NCBI RefSeq assembly: GCF_004349265.1
Contig: NZ_SMFL01000005.1
Location: 248,301-312,300, forward strand
From: Dyadobacter psychrotolerans
Lineage (GTDB): Bacteria; Bacteroidota; Bacteroidia; Cytophagales; Spirosomataceae
DNA length: 64,000 bases
Direction: 5' to 3'
The position numbers were made by a program, and so were the translations under genes. Position 1 is the first letter of the stretch, and every line of letters begins with the position of its first letter. The notes below the pieces were generated by a model. The model searched no databases. It saw only the letters and a list, made by a program, of their open reading frames with translations, and was not told the origin of the DNA. Positions 7,841 to 17,366 of this stretch are shown in pieces.

Positions 7841-9538
7841 TCAATAACTGTCATTTTGCTTCATATAACCCGGTAGGTTAGAGGCTCCGTCGATTGCAGT
7901 TTGCGGAATCGGGAAGATCCTTTTCTTTACGTCAGCGTTGGTTTTTTCTGTCCATTTACCTTCGTATTTTCCAAAACGGATCATGTCTGTTCTGCGAAGC
8001 ATTTCCCAGTAAAATTCAAATCCTCTTTCACGGAACAATAAATCCAGGGACATGGATGTCAGCGCAGGAGGGGGCAGGGTAACTGTACGGGAAGCTCTCA
8101 CCAGGTTTACATCCGCAAGCGCACCAGCTGCATCATTGCTTTTACGAAGTTTTGCTTCTGCGCGCATCATATAAATATCAGCAAGACGAAGTATTACAAT
8201 GTCCGCTTCACCTCTGTTACGACCTGTGTTCGAAGAACTGCTGAATTCGTATTTTTCAACACGGTAACCTGAATTATAGTTACTTCCTGCCGTTGTAAAA
8301 TCGATCTTTTCCGTAAAATCAACCATCAAATCGGCTTTGTTTCTGGTAACGTAGCCAAGTTTTCCAACTTTTAGCTTTCCATCAGGGCATCTTACGAAAG
8401 CACCGTTCACACGAAGTGCACCATATTGCTGGCCGCGCAGAATTCCACGGTTTATTTTGTAGCTGGCATCGGTGATACAGGTATCGGCCTTGTTGGAATA
8501 GATAGACATATTTTCCTGATAGAACCTCGGATCACGTTTAGGATCCACCGCTCCGTAAGCCTGCACCCACGACTGATAGAAATCAGAAGTAATACCCGGC
8601 CCGTCGGTTCCGTTCGCCGCCGGAAATGCTGCCAAGGGGAACTGGTCACCAGAGATTGAAAAGTATGCCATACGGTTGTGACCGTTCAGTTCTGGCCGCT
8701 GGTCTACTGCAAAAATCAGTTCTTCGTTGGTGTGGTTATTATTTCCAAAAATCGCAAAATAATCAGCAGAAAGCTTAGCCTGACCTGATGCGATTACCTT
8801 GTCGCTGTACTGTATAACTTTATCCATTTCAGCAGCGCTGAAATCAAACGTTGCGCCGTAGATGTTGCGGTATACCGGTGCATTCAGATAAAGGCGCGCC
8901 AAAAGTCCCCAGACAGCTGCCTGATTTATTCTGCCCGGCCCAACAGTAGCTTTGGATTGTACCAATGGCTCAACAGCCAAAAGCTCACTTTCGATGTACT
9001 TCACCGCTTCATCACCTCTTATGATCTGCGATGTAGTACCTGCATCCTCTTTCAAAAACGCAATTCCAAACATGTCAAGCGCGATCAGATTGTAGTAAGC
9101 TCTCATCCCTCTGGCTTCGGCAAGATACAACGCTGCACTTGGGTTTGTAGAGTTTTTAAAGCTTGTGATTGCTGTAATAGATCTGGAAATTGACTGCACA
9201 AGGGTATTCCATGTACTCGCGACGTTAGGGTCTGTGCTGGTGGTATTGTGCGCGTGCAAAGCCAGGTAAATTCCATTATCCCCCCAGTCTGTACCTCCGC
9301 GGTAAGGCAAAATCGCTTCATCTGTTGAGATTTCCTGCAAGGCAAAATAGGTCGTATGCTGAAATAAGTTTGGCAATAAAGCATAAACAGGAGCAAGCAG
9401 ACCGTTGGCTTCATCTTCATCTGTGAGTTTCGCACTTAAACTTTCGTCGAGTACTTTTTCCTTCAGATCTGTACAGGCATTACTCAGGAATAAAATTCCT
9501 GCAATGGTAAATATGAGAGATAATTTGTTTTTCATCAT
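7841..9538 (-). CDS. SusD/RagB-family outer-membrane nutrient-binding lipoprotein
   Basis: This 565-residue protein has a lipoprotein signal sequence with the lipid-attached cysteine at residue 22 (LFLSNACTDL). It then has the SusD pattern: TPR-like helices in the first half (LYLAEARGMRAYYNLIALDM, VWGLLARLYLNA) and the C-terminal RagB/SusD region (DIVILRLADIYMMRAEA, RERGFEFYWEMLRRTDMIRFG). SusD proteins sit as the lid on a SusC barrel and capture glycans or other large nutrients at the cell surface. Its start is 8 bp from the end of susC, so the two form one operon. MM at the start leaves two possible initiation codons, 9538 or 9535. The ligand cannot be read from sequence, and no glycoside hydrolase lies beside it. 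Confidence 0.95.
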   Translation of the reverse strand: MMKNKLSLIFTIAGILFLSNACTDLKEKVLDESLSAKLTDEDEANGLLAPVYALLPNLFQHTTYFALQEISTDEAILPYRGGTDWGDNGIYLALHAHNTTSTDPNVASTWNTLVQSISRSITAITSFKNSTNPSAALYLAEARGMRAYYNLIALDMFGIAFLKEDAGTTSQIIRGDEAVKYIESELLAVEPLVQSKATVGPGRINQAAVWGLLARLYLNAPVYRNIYGATFDFSAAEMDKVIQYSDKVIASGQAKLSADYFAIFGNNNHTNEELIFAVDQRPELNGHNRMAYFSISGDQFPLAAFPAANGTDGPGITSDFYQSWVQAYGAVDPKRDPRFYQENMSIYSNKADTCITDASYKINRGILRGQQYGALRVNGAFVRCPDGKLKVGKLGYVTRNKADLMVDFTEKIDFTTAGSNYNSGYRVEKYEFSSSSNTGRNRGEADIVILRLADIYMMRAEAKLRKSNDAAGALADVNLVRASRTVTLPPPALTSMSLDLLFRERGFEFYWEMLRRTDMIRFGKYEGKWTEKTNADVKKRIFPIPQTAIDGASNLPGYMKQNDSY

Positions 9539-9545
9539 TTATAAA

Positions 9546-12500
9546 TTAAAAGCCGAGATTAACGCTAAAAATGACTGTTTTAGCTTTTGGATAACTTAAA
9601 TAATCGATACCATAAGAAGTGATACCATTTACAGAACGGTCGTTGTTTACTTCAGGATCATAGCCATTGTATTTGGTAAACAGAAGTAAATTCTGGCCGG
9701 TTACCGACACACGCGCTGTCTGAATCCATTTGTGAATTCCCAGTTTTGTTGTATTCAGGTTATATCCAAGTACAAGGTTATTTAATCTCAGATACGCGCC
9801 GTCTTTAAGATATCTGGTTGAAACGGGAGCAGAGTTATTGATAGATTCCTCTGCATTTGCAATGGCTTCCGGTGTTACGTTTACGCCTTTTGACAATTTC
9901 AGTTTGTAAAAATTTGAATTGGCTGTGTTATCATAAACCTTGTTACCTGCAACTCCATTAAAATTAGCAGTCAGGTCGAAACCTTTGAAACCAATGTTAC
10001 CACTGAAATTGTACATTCTTGTTGGAAGCGCGGATCCTGCCGCTATCCTGTCTTTATCTGTGATGATGCCGTCTCCGTCCACATCTCTGAATTTACTGAT
10101 TCCCTTTTCATCAAATCCGATGAATTCTTTCAGGAAAAACGTTCCGATCGGCTCATTGTTGATATAACCGTTGATCGTTGCAGAAGTAAGACCTGAGCCC
10201 TGCGCAGCACCCGATGGAATAACCGAATAAGGAGAATTTTTAACCGTATTTTTGATGAAAGTCATGTTACCACCAATCGAGTATCTCAATCCGTTTTCCA
10301 GTGATTTTCTGTAATTCAGATCAAGCTCAACACCCTGATTGACAATCCGCATGTCGGGAACATTTGTCCAGAAAGTACCAGCCGGCTGAACCGGGTCGGC
10401 TGGAATTACTTCCAGAAGTATCTTTTCCGAGGTTTTGCTGAAATAATCAATTTCCCCGCTCAGTGCACCTTTAAATAAAGCAAAGTCTAAACCGATATCG
10501 GTTTGTGAAGAAACTTCCCATTGAATATCAGGATTTGCCAGCCTGGTGTAGGTTGTTCCAGCAGGATAAGTTGTTGAGCTGTTTAAAGGATAACTGGTTG
10601 TTCCTGAAACCGCAGATGTAAACCTTGCCAAAGTAATCTTGGAAGGAATTTCCTGGTTACCTGTTCTTCCCCAGCCTGCACGAAGTTTCAGATCAGAAAA
10701 CGGTGACGACTTCATAAATGCTTCTTCTGATATTCTCCATCCCAAAGAGAAGGAAGGAAACGAACCATATTTGTTGTTAGCTCCGAATTTTGACGAACCA
10801 TCGACACGTAAAGTGGCCGTCATCAAATACTTATCCTTGAAGCTGTAATTTACTCTTGAAAAGAACGACTGAAGTTCATTGATAGTGGCATATCCGCCCG
10901 GCTGGTTTAGTACCAATGTCAGATCCTGCCCCAAACCGGGATTGTAAATTGGTTCGATGTCAGAAATCGGAAATTTGTTGATGCTGAAATTACGTCCCTG
11001 AAGGAAAATCTTTTGGTAAGAATGACCCGCAAGTGCTGAGAAGCTATGGTCTTTTTTGTTGAAATTATAGGTTAAATAATTTTCAATCAGACTGTTGGTA
11101 TTTTTTACATTGTACGTATCCAATCGTCCGATTTGATAGGGAACTGTATTAGGAAGTGACTGTAAATCACGGGTCGATGTAGAGTTATCAATCCCGAAAT
11201 TTAGCTTATAAACCAAACCTTTCAGGATTTGTACCGATGGTGATATACTTGCCAGCACACGGTTTGTACTGACCATATCCTTATTCAGTCTCAGCGGAAT
11301 CAAAGGGTTGGTTCCATCCTGATATTGAAAGGGTTCACCTTTTGCATCATAAGCTGCATAAGTTGGATTAGCTGTAATGGCACCACCGATCATTGCCTGC
11401 ACATCCGGACGCTGATTCTTGGTGTTGGTGGCATTCAGGTTTACATCCAGTGTAACGCGGTCGTTCAGCAGTTTTTGAGAAAGGTTAATTCTTCCTGTAT
11501 AACGATCCTGCTGACTGCTTTTTATAATTCCTTGTTGTCTTTGCAAACCAAATGAGCCATAATAAGTCATTTTGTCTGTACCACCACCGATTGAAACGTT
11601 GTGATTATGAGTGGTTGCACGACGGGAAATTTCTTTTTGCCAGTCGGTATCCGAGCCGCCATTTACAACCGTGCTGCCTAACTTAGCCGCCTCGGCTATA
11701 AACTCAGGACCGGACAATACATCCAAAGGTCTTGCCATTTTCGATAAACCGAGACTTCCGGAGTAAGTTACACTCGCCTGGCCCGACTTTCCTTTTTTTG
11801 TTGTAATCAAAATAACCCCGTTTGCACCTCTTGCACCATAGATAGCAGTCGCAGAAGCATCTTTTAACACGTCCATGGATTCAATATCCTGTGGGTTTAA
11901 AAAGTTAAGCGGGTTGGTGTCACCGCCTGTTCCGCTGTTGTCAAGCGCCATACCGTCCACAACAAAAAGAGGGGTACTTCCTGTACGCACACCACCTGGA
12001 CCCCGAACGGTGATACTTGTTTTCCCGCCTGGTTCACCCGTTGCGGAAGTTACGTTCACGCCGGATACCTTTCCCTGAAGGAGTTGTTCGGGAGAGTTGA
12101 TGATACCGGTGTTAAACTCGCCGCTTTTTAAAGATTTTACAGAACCGGTGATGTCCTTTTTTACAGAACTTCCATAACCTACCACGACAACTTCACCCAG
12201 ATTGGAAGCCGATTCTGTCATTTTCACAACCAGAGAGTTGCTGTTTGATTCGGTTAGCAAAAAATCATTTACAGCTTGTTTGTCAAAACCGATGTAACTG
12301 AATTGTATATTGTACCGGGTGCCGGTCTGAAGTTTTGTAAAAGTAAAAGTTCCGTTTGCGTCTGTTGTTGATCCTTGTTTATTTCCGCCGTCGGTGGTGC
12401 TGATTAAAACCGTTACACCAGGCAGGCCTCCGGTCGTTCCTTCGGTTACTACTTTACCCGTTAAAGTGATTTCCTGAAGTAGTACGGCTGGTGGTATTTT

Positions 12501-12617
12501 TTTCGGTTCCAGGGCACCGGCAAATGTAGTTGAACACAGCCCGCAGAGTACGGTAAACTGCAATAAACCACTTCGCAACACCCGTTTATTGAGAGGAGAA
12601 GTCGAGGTTTTTTTCAT
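9546..12617 (-). CDS. SusC/RagA-family TonB-linked outer-membrane transporter
   Basis: This 1023-residue TonB-dependent transporter has a signal peptide, then a carboxypeptidase-regulatory-like beta-sandwich (about residues 50-125, ITLTGKVVTEGTTGGLPGVT). The plug follows from about 140 to 270 (EVVVVGYGSSVKKDITGSV, VDGMALDN, ESMDVLKDASATAIYGARGA), then the 22-stranded barrel to the C-terminal phenylalanine (VIFSVNLGF). It imports the nutrient delivered by SusD, powered by TonB-ExbBD, which is not in this window. The upstream region carries a LacI-type operator identical in its 13-base core to that in the iol intergenic region. No anti-sigma/sigma-factor pair is adjacent, so control by a LacI protein rather than by trans-envelope signalling is likely. 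Confidence 0.96.
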   Translation of the reverse strand: MKKTSTSPLNKRVLRSGLLQFTVLCGLCSTTFAGALEPKKIPPAVLLQEITLTGKVVTEGTTGGLPGVTVLISTTDGGNKQGSTTDANGTFTFTKLQTGTRYNIQFSYIGFDKQAVNDFLLTESNSNSLVVKMTESASNLGEVVVVGYGSSVKKDITGSVKSLKSGEFNTGIINSPEQLLQGKVSGVNVTSATGEPGGKTSITVRGPGGVRTGSTPLFVVDGMALDNSGTGGDTNPLNFLNPQDIESMDVLKDASATAIYGARGANGVILITTKKGKSGQASVTYSGSLGLSKMARPLDVLSGPEFIAEAAKLGSTVVNGGSDTDWQKEISRRATTHNHNVSIGGGTDKMTYYGSFGLQRQQGIIKSSQQDRYTGRINLSQKLLNDRVTLDVNLNATNTKNQRPDVQAMIGGAITANPTYAAYDAKGEPFQYQDGTNPLIPLRLNKDMVSTNRVLASISPSVQILKGLVYKLNFGIDNSTSTRDLQSLPNTVPYQIGRLDTYNVKNTNSLIENYLTYNFNKKDHSFSALAGHSYQKIFLQGRNFSINKFPISDIEPIYNPGLGQDLTLVLNQPGGYATINELQSFFSRVNYSFKDKYLMTATLRVDGSSKFGANNKYGSFPSFSLGWRISEEAFMKSSPFSDLKLRAGWGRTGNQEIPSKITLARFTSAVSGTTSYPLNSSTTYPAGTTYTRLANPDIQWEVSSQTDIGLDFALFKGALSGEIDYFSKTSEKILLEVIPADPVQPAGTFWTNVPDMRIVNQGVELDLNYRKSLENGLRYSIGGNMTFIKNTVKNSPYSVIPSGAAQGSGLTSATINGYINNEPIGTFFLKEFIGFDEKGISKFRDVDGDGIITDKDRIAAGSALPTRMYNFSGNIGFKGFDLTANFNGVAGNKVYDNTANSNFYKLKLSKGVNVTPEAIANAEESINNSAPVSTRYLKDGAYLRLNNLVLGYNLNTTKLGIHKWIQTARVSVTGQNLLLFTKYNGYDPEVNNDRSVNGITSYGIDYLSYPKAKTVIFSVNLGF

Positions 12618-13012
12618 AGACTCTAATTGATTAGTAAATATTTATTGGTGATTTAACAAGCTGTTTAGCTTTGATAGGTTATAAAGTGACCACAATTTAG
12701 TAATTGTATTATTGATATAAATAATGTAAAATACTGAATGGGGTATGCAAACGTTTGTAATTTTTTAAAAGAATGAAATTTATTTTTATCAGAAGAAAAA
12801 ATGATATGAAAACAGGTATTAATCACTTGTTTTATAACTATTGGAAAATATTCTTGTACGATTTGTGTATATTTAACACAATTTTATTTAGATACATTTG
12901 GTTATTTTGAAACAAAGTGCGAAGTAACCTTCTTATTATTATCCCAACATGAAGCCTGTTTTATCTTTGTGTTAATTTGTGGGCGTTATGAAAGACCGGA
13001 ATTGCAGATAAA
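12618..13012. other. susC upstream intergenic region
   Basis: This AT-rich region lies between susC (minus) and the 3' end of the YbbP-like gene (minus). It holds the operator at 12748-12757. I found no TANNTTTG match on the minus strand close to susC, so the promoter position is unresolved, and I see no short gene. Confidence 0.5.
12748..12757. promoter_or_regulatory. LacI-family operator upstream of susC
   Basis: CAAACGTTTG is a perfect palindrome 131 bp upstream of the susC start. The surrounding 13-base string (12745-12757) is identical to that between iolB and the LacI-type gene at 1997-2009. Confidence 0.65.
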
Positions 13013-13020
13013 CGAAAAAA

Positions 13021-13038
13021 GGCCATTCGAAAATGGCC
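13021..13038 (-). terminator. Intrinsic terminator of the ybbA-ybbP operon
   Basis: Stem GGCCAT/ATGGCC with a six-base loop, followed on the minus strand by a run of six T, 26 bp past the stop of the permease gene. Confidence 0.85.
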
Positions 13039-13063
13039 TTTGAAACAAGTAATTGAGCTGTAT

Positions 13064-15607
13064 CTAAACGTCCTGCCGTAATACTTCCAACGGTGGTTTT
13101 GATAAAATTCCCCGGCTGTTGATCAGGCCGATTAAAACAGTCAATAAAGAAACAAAGAAAAAAACAACGGCCACAGGCCAGATTTCCGGCTTGAATTCTG
13201 CTTCAAAACTGAATTTAGCCAGTGACCAGCTTCCTGCAACGGCAAGGATAATTCCCGTAAGGGATGCCAGTGAACCCAGGAAAAAATATTCCAGAGCAGT
13301 TATGGTGAAAATTTGCTTACGGCTTGCTCCCAATGTCCTGAGCAGAACGCTCTCCTGCAAACGCTGATATTTGCTGATAAGCACGGAGGCGATCAAAACG
13401 ATGATGCCGGTAAGAATACTGAAACCAGCCATAAACCGGATCACAAATCCGATCTTATTAAAAATATCATCCAGCACGCGAAGTACCAGCGCGAGGTCTA
13501 TAATGGAAATATTAGGAAACTGCCGGACGATTGATTGCTGAAATTTAGCAGATGCCTCCGGATTAGGAACATGGGTTAACATCACATGAAACTGCGGCGC
13601 TTCTTCCAGCACACCTTTTGGGAAAACAACTAGAAAATTGGTTTGCACCTCGCCCCAGTTCACCTCCCGCAAGCTGGCTACAACCGTCGACATCATCGTT
13701 CCCTGCACATTGAAGACCATCGTATCACCAAGTTTCACCCGGCTACGGTCAGCAAAGCCTTGCTCAAGGGATATTGGTATCAAACTTCCGTCATTCTTGT
13801 AAATACCTTCCCATTTTCCTTTTGTTATTTTTTCTGAGGAAGTGATTGAGTCACGAAAAGTAACCCGGTATTCCCTTCCAAAAATCCTGGCTGATTGTTC
13901 GTCAGTGGTATCTTTTTTAAAATCCGAAGGTCCGCGGCCGTTGACTTCTTCCAAACGCATGTTTACAATAGAAACACTCTGATTAACCGGAACATGCTGT
14001 TCTTTGGCCAAAGCGAGCACTGCTTCTTTCTGGTTTGACTGAATATCAAAAAGGACTATGTTGGGCTGGTTACCACTGGTAGATAAATTTACCCTGGTTA
14101 ACAAAATGCCCTGAGTGAACAGGAGCGTACAAATAAGCGCCGTGCCCAAACCTATTGAAACGATCAGAATGGCTGTCTGGTTATTTGGCCGGTATAAATT
14201 GGCAAGTCCCTGTCGCCAGAGATAACTCCATGACGTCGGGAAAAATTTACGCGTCAGCCACATCAGCAGGGATGCCATCGCGAACAATACCAGAAACGCA
14301 CCTAAAATACTGACGGTAAAAACCAAAGCCTCGATCCAGGTACGCATCTGCAGAAAGGAAAAACCAAAAATAAACAGTACGATCAGCGCATATAAAAGCC
14401 AGGTCACAGGATCTCTTTCAATGGTTGCACTTTCTCCGGAAGCCCGCAGCACGTTAAGGGGTGAGACTTTGCGGATCGATAAAAGTGGTGGCAGCGAAAA
14501 TAGAATCGAAATTAATGTTCCAATCGCCAGTCCCTGACCGATTGCCAGCCAGGAAACATCAGTCGTTAATGTAAAGGGAAGAAAATCTTTGATCACAACC
14601 GGTAAAAATTGCTGAATTGCAGTCCCAAGGATTGCTCCCAGAACCGAACCGATAATTCCTATCCCAACGATCTGAATCAGATATATCAAAAATGCTTGCG
14701 ACGCTTTAACCCCAAGACATCGAAGGATAGCGATTAAATTGATCTTTTCCTTTATATATATGTGAATGGCACTGGCAACACCGATACATCCTAAAAGCAA
14801 GGCCACAAATCCTACCAATGCAAGAAATCGCGTCAGGTCCTTAAATGACCGGCCCGTATCCTCCTTCTGACTTTGGACAGTTCTGTAATCTAGGTCGGCA
14901 GCTTCAAAGCGTTTTTCAAGGTTTTTAACCAGAGACTCAACATTAGTTTTTGGAGCGTATTTAATATAGTATCTGTAAGCGATCCGGCTGCCTTTTTGCA
15001 TCAAACCGGTTTGGTTGAGATAACGCATCGGAATATACACCGAAGGCGCAACTGTACTGGTAAGTCCCGTTTGTCCGGGCGCTTTTTGCAATATACCGGC
15101 TATGGCAAAAGTTACTTCTCCGATTTTTATGGAGTCGCCTACTTTTGCCTGGTATTGCAGCATGAGTGTCTGGTCAACAAGCGCTTCTTTTTTATTGCGG
15201 AAAGTCTTACCAGCTGTAACCGGAATAGTTTCCAGCTCCCCGTAATAAGGAAAGTTACCTTCCAGCGCTTTCACCTGAGCAAGACGGTTTCCTCCGCCTT
15301 TTGGAAAAAGAATCATGGAAGCGAAACTTCGTTCTTCTGATCTTTCTACGCCAAGCGAATCAACAAGGTCTTTCACCTTACCTTCAACAGCTTTGTTACC
15401 CGAAAGAGCCAGATCTGCACCGATTAAAGTTGCAGCCTGATCGTCAATATTTTGTCTTAAATTATCGCCCAGAGAATAGATGGCAACCAGCGCCGCAATA
15501 CCGAGAATAATTGAAGAAATAAAAAGAAAGAGCCGTGAACGGTTTTTTCTGCTGTCCCGCCAGGCCATTTTCAGCAGCCATGGAAAATTAAAACCCTCAG
15601 TATTCAT
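13064..15607 (-). CDS. ABC transporter permease, YbbP/FtsX family
   Basis: This 847-residue membrane protein has the YbbP layout of two FtsX domains. An N-terminal helix (about 22-45) precedes a large extracytoplasmic domain, then a cluster of helices (about 255-430), further helices near 460-500, a second extracytoplasmic domain and a C-terminal helix set (about 715-835). DUF214-type sequence such as LIAILRCLGVKASQAF and SVLLRTLGASRKQIF marks both FtsX domains. It follows the ATPase gene by 53 bp on the same strand, and the arylesterase gene is divergent. This is the tesA-ybbA-ybbP arrangement known from Escherichia coli. The substrate is not established for the family; export of lipophilic or toxic compounds handled with the esterase is a common suggestion. 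Confidence 0.92.
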   Translation of the reverse strand: MNTEGFNFPWLLKMAWRDSRKNRSRLFLFISSIILGIAALVAIYSLGDNLRQNIDDQAATLIGADLALSGNKAVEGKVKDLVDSLGVERSEERSFASMILFPKGGGNRLAQVKALEGNFPYYGELETIPVTAGKTFRNKKEALVDQTLMLQYQAKVGDSIKIGEVTFAIAGILQKAPGQTGLTSTVAPSVYIPMRYLNQTGLMQKGSRIAYRYYIKYAPKTNVESLVKNLEKRFEAADLDYRTVQSQKEDTGRSFKDLTRFLALVGFVALLLGCIGVASAIHIYIKEKINLIAILRCLGVKASQAFLIYLIQIVGIGIIGSVLGAILGTAIQQFLPVVIKDFLPFTLTTDVSWLAIGQGLAIGTLISILFSLPPLLSIRKVSPLNVLRASGESATIERDPVTWLLYALIVLFIFGFSFLQMRTWIEALVFTVSILGAFLVLFAMASLLMWLTRKFFPTSWSYLWRQGLANLYRPNNQTAILIVSIGLGTALICTLLFTQGILLTRVNLSTSGNQPNIVLFDIQSNQKEAVLALAKEQHVPVNQSVSIVNMRLEEVNGRGPSDFKKDTTDEQSARIFGREYRVTFRDSITSSEKITKGKWEGIYKNDGSLIPISLEQGFADRSRVKLGDTMVFNVQGTMMSTVVASLREVNWGEVQTNFLVVFPKGVLEEAPQFHVMLTHVPNPEASAKFQQSIVRQFPNISIIDLALVLRVLDDIFNKIGFVIRFMAGFSILTGIIVLIASVLISKYQRLQESVLLRTLGASRKQIFTITALEYFFLGSLASLTGIILAVAGSWSLAKFSFEAEFKPEIWPVAVVFFFVSLLTVLIGLINSRGILSKPPLEVLRQDV

Positions 15608-15660
15608 TAGGCAAGAATGTTTTTTAATTGAAAAAAAGCAAGCCGGATAACTTCGGCAAC

Positions 15661-16362
15661 TTACAATGCAGAGACCTGTAACCCGGTAGGTGCGTCTGAA
15701 ATGATCTTGCCTCCTTTAATCCTGATAATACGCTGTGTTTTGGCAGCCAGATCCAGATCGTGAGTTACAACAACCAGTGTTGTGCCGGCCTCCTTATTGA
15801 GATCAAAAAGAAGTTTAACAACCTTTTCGCTCGTCTCAGCATCCAGATTTCCGGTTGGTTCATCTGCGAAGAGAATCTTTGGTTTATTTGAAAAAGCACG
15901 CGCCAGGGATACCCGTTGCTGTTCACCTCCGCTAAGCTGAGTAGGATAATGATGGCTCCTTTCGGCAAGCCCCACTTTATCAAGCAGGTCCAGCGCTCTG
16001 GGTTTTATATTTCTCTCTCCGCGCAGTTCTAATGGCACCATTACATTTTCTAACGCCGTTAGAGTAGGCATTAACTGAAAGTTTTGGAATATAAAGCCGA
16101 TGTATTGATTTCTTACCGCAGCCAGCTGATCTTCACTTAAACCATTTAGTTTGGTGCCGTGTAGTTCCACCAGCCCCGAACTTGCTCGGTCCAATCCTGC
16201 ACATAAGCCAAGCAGCGTTGTCTTTCCACTTCCGGAAGGACCAACAATTGCAAGTGTTGAACCGGTATCAATTGAAAAATTTATATTATCTAAAACTGTT
16301 AGCGAGCGGCTTCCGCTTTGGTAAATTTTGCCTACCTGGTTGAGGTTTAGTATGGTCTCCAT
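15661..16362 (-). CDS. ABC transporter ATPase, YbbA/LolD-like
   Basis: This 233-residue ATPase has all the ABC motifs: Walker A GPSGSGKT (41-48), Q-loop in FIFQNFQLMP (about 90-99), signature LSGGEQQR (143-150), Walker B ILFADEP (163-169) and H-loop VTHDLD (199-204). The type is the MacB/LolD/YbbA group that energises FtsX-like permeases, and the permease gene follows directly. ATG 16362 is used; a TTG one codon upstream gives the same protein plus one residue. The pair with the YbbP-like permease forms an operon ended by the terminator at 13021. The divergent lipoprotein esterase at 16587 completes the tesA-ybbAP neighbourhood. Confidence 0.94.
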   Translation of the reverse strand: METILNLNQVGKIYQSGSRSLTVLDNINFSIDTGSTLAIVGPSGSGKTTLLGLCAGLDRASSGLVELHGTKLNGLSEDQLAAVRNQYIGFIFQNFQLMPTLTALENVMVPLELRGERNIKPRALDLLDKVGLAERSHHYPTQLSGGEQQRVSLARAFSNKPKILFADEPTGNLDAETSEKVVKLLFDLNKEAGTTLVVVTHDLDLAAKTQRIIRIKGGKIISDAPTGLQVSAL

Positions 16363-16586
16363 CAATGACTTATTCTTTTAGGTTTTATGCGGTGCTAAGC
16401 TTGGGCAACTGCAAATAAAATATTTTGGTTCTTTTGACGTCTTCGTTCTACATAAATTTAGTTTGAACGGCGCTAAAAGATAAATGAGCGGCGGATGTCC
16501 GCAAATCATGATTAAACCGTATTTTTAGAATTCGTTTAAAGCTGTCATCAATTAACATGCCCGTTTTTCAATTTCAATCCGTTTTT

Positions 16587-17273
16587 ATGAGATTTATAAA
16601 TTCGTTTTTGTCCGTTTGCTTATTTTTCACTTTTCTCATTTCATGTAATTCTGACAAGAAAGAAAACGCCTCGGAAACAAAAGATGCAACCGGTACAGTC
16701 GCCAAAGTTACAGCGGCGCAAAAGAAAACAATCGTTTTTTTCGGAAACAGCCTGACAGCCGGATATGGACTGGATGATCCGTCGCTGGCTTTTTCTGGTT
16801 TAATTCAAAAAAAGATAGATTCGCTGGGACTGGCATACAAAGTGGTAAACGCTGGTGTAAGTGGTGAGACTACCTCCGGAGGCAATAGTCGTATCGACTG
16901 GCTTTTGAAGCAGCCATTGGATATTTTTGTTTTGGAACTGGGTGGGAATGACGGTCTTCGTGGTATTCCGGTTTCGGAAACAAAGAAAAATCTTCAGGCG
17001 ATCCTCGATAAGGTGAAAGCCAAATACCCCGATGCACAGCTTGTGCTGGCCGGAATGCAGATTCCGCCAAATATGGGTAAACAATATGCCAATGAATTTA
17101 AAGCGGTTTACAAAGAACTTGCTGATAAAAACAATATCAAACTGATTCCGTTTCTGCTTGAAGGGGTAGGTGGGGAATCCAAACTCAACCAGGCAGACGG
17201 GATACATCCAACCGCCGAAGGTCACAGGATTTTAGCAGATAACGTCTGGAAGATAATTGAAGAACTTCTGTAG
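16587..17273 (+). CDS. tesA: SGNH/GDSL arylesterase, TesA-like lipoprotein
   Basis: This 228-residue SGNH hydrolase begins at ATG 16587; ten further residues upstream from 16557 are open but precede the signal sequence and are probably not used. Residues 1-19 form a lipoprotein signal with C20 the lipid-attached cysteine (FLISCNSDKK), so it is anchored in the periplasm or outer membrane. The SGNH blocks are visible: GNSLTAG with S55, the GETTSGG block, ELGGNDG and DGIHPTAEGH with the catalytic D and H. TesA-type enzymes hydrolyse thioesters, lysophospholipids or aryl esters. Being divergent from ybbA-ybbP matches the E. coli order. Confidence 0.9.
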   Translation: MRFINSFLSVCLFFTFLISCNSDKKENASETKDATGTVAKVTAAQKKTIVFFGNSLTAGYGLDDPSLAFSGLIQKKIDSLGLAYKVVNAGVSGETTSGGNSRIDWLLKQPLDIFVLELGGNDGLRGIPVSETKKNLQAILDKVKAKYPDAQLVLAGMQIPPNMGKQYANEFKAVYKELADKNNIKLIPFLLEGVGGESKLNQADGIHPTAEGHRILADNVWKIIEELL

Positions 17274-17286
17274 AAAAACATGTTCT

Positions 17287-17335
17287 GTTGTTTGAGTGTT
17301 GTAACAATCATCCGCAGCGATGACAATCAAACAAC
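17287..17335. repeat. Inverted repeat between convergent genes
   Basis: Nine-base arms GTTGTTTGA/TCAAACAAC with a 31-base loop lie between convergent genes ending at 17273 and 17367. It may contribute to termination, but there is no T-run, so the role is uncertain. Confidence 0.35.
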
Positions 17336-17366
17336 TAAACATTCAAACAAAGCAACATTAACAAGT

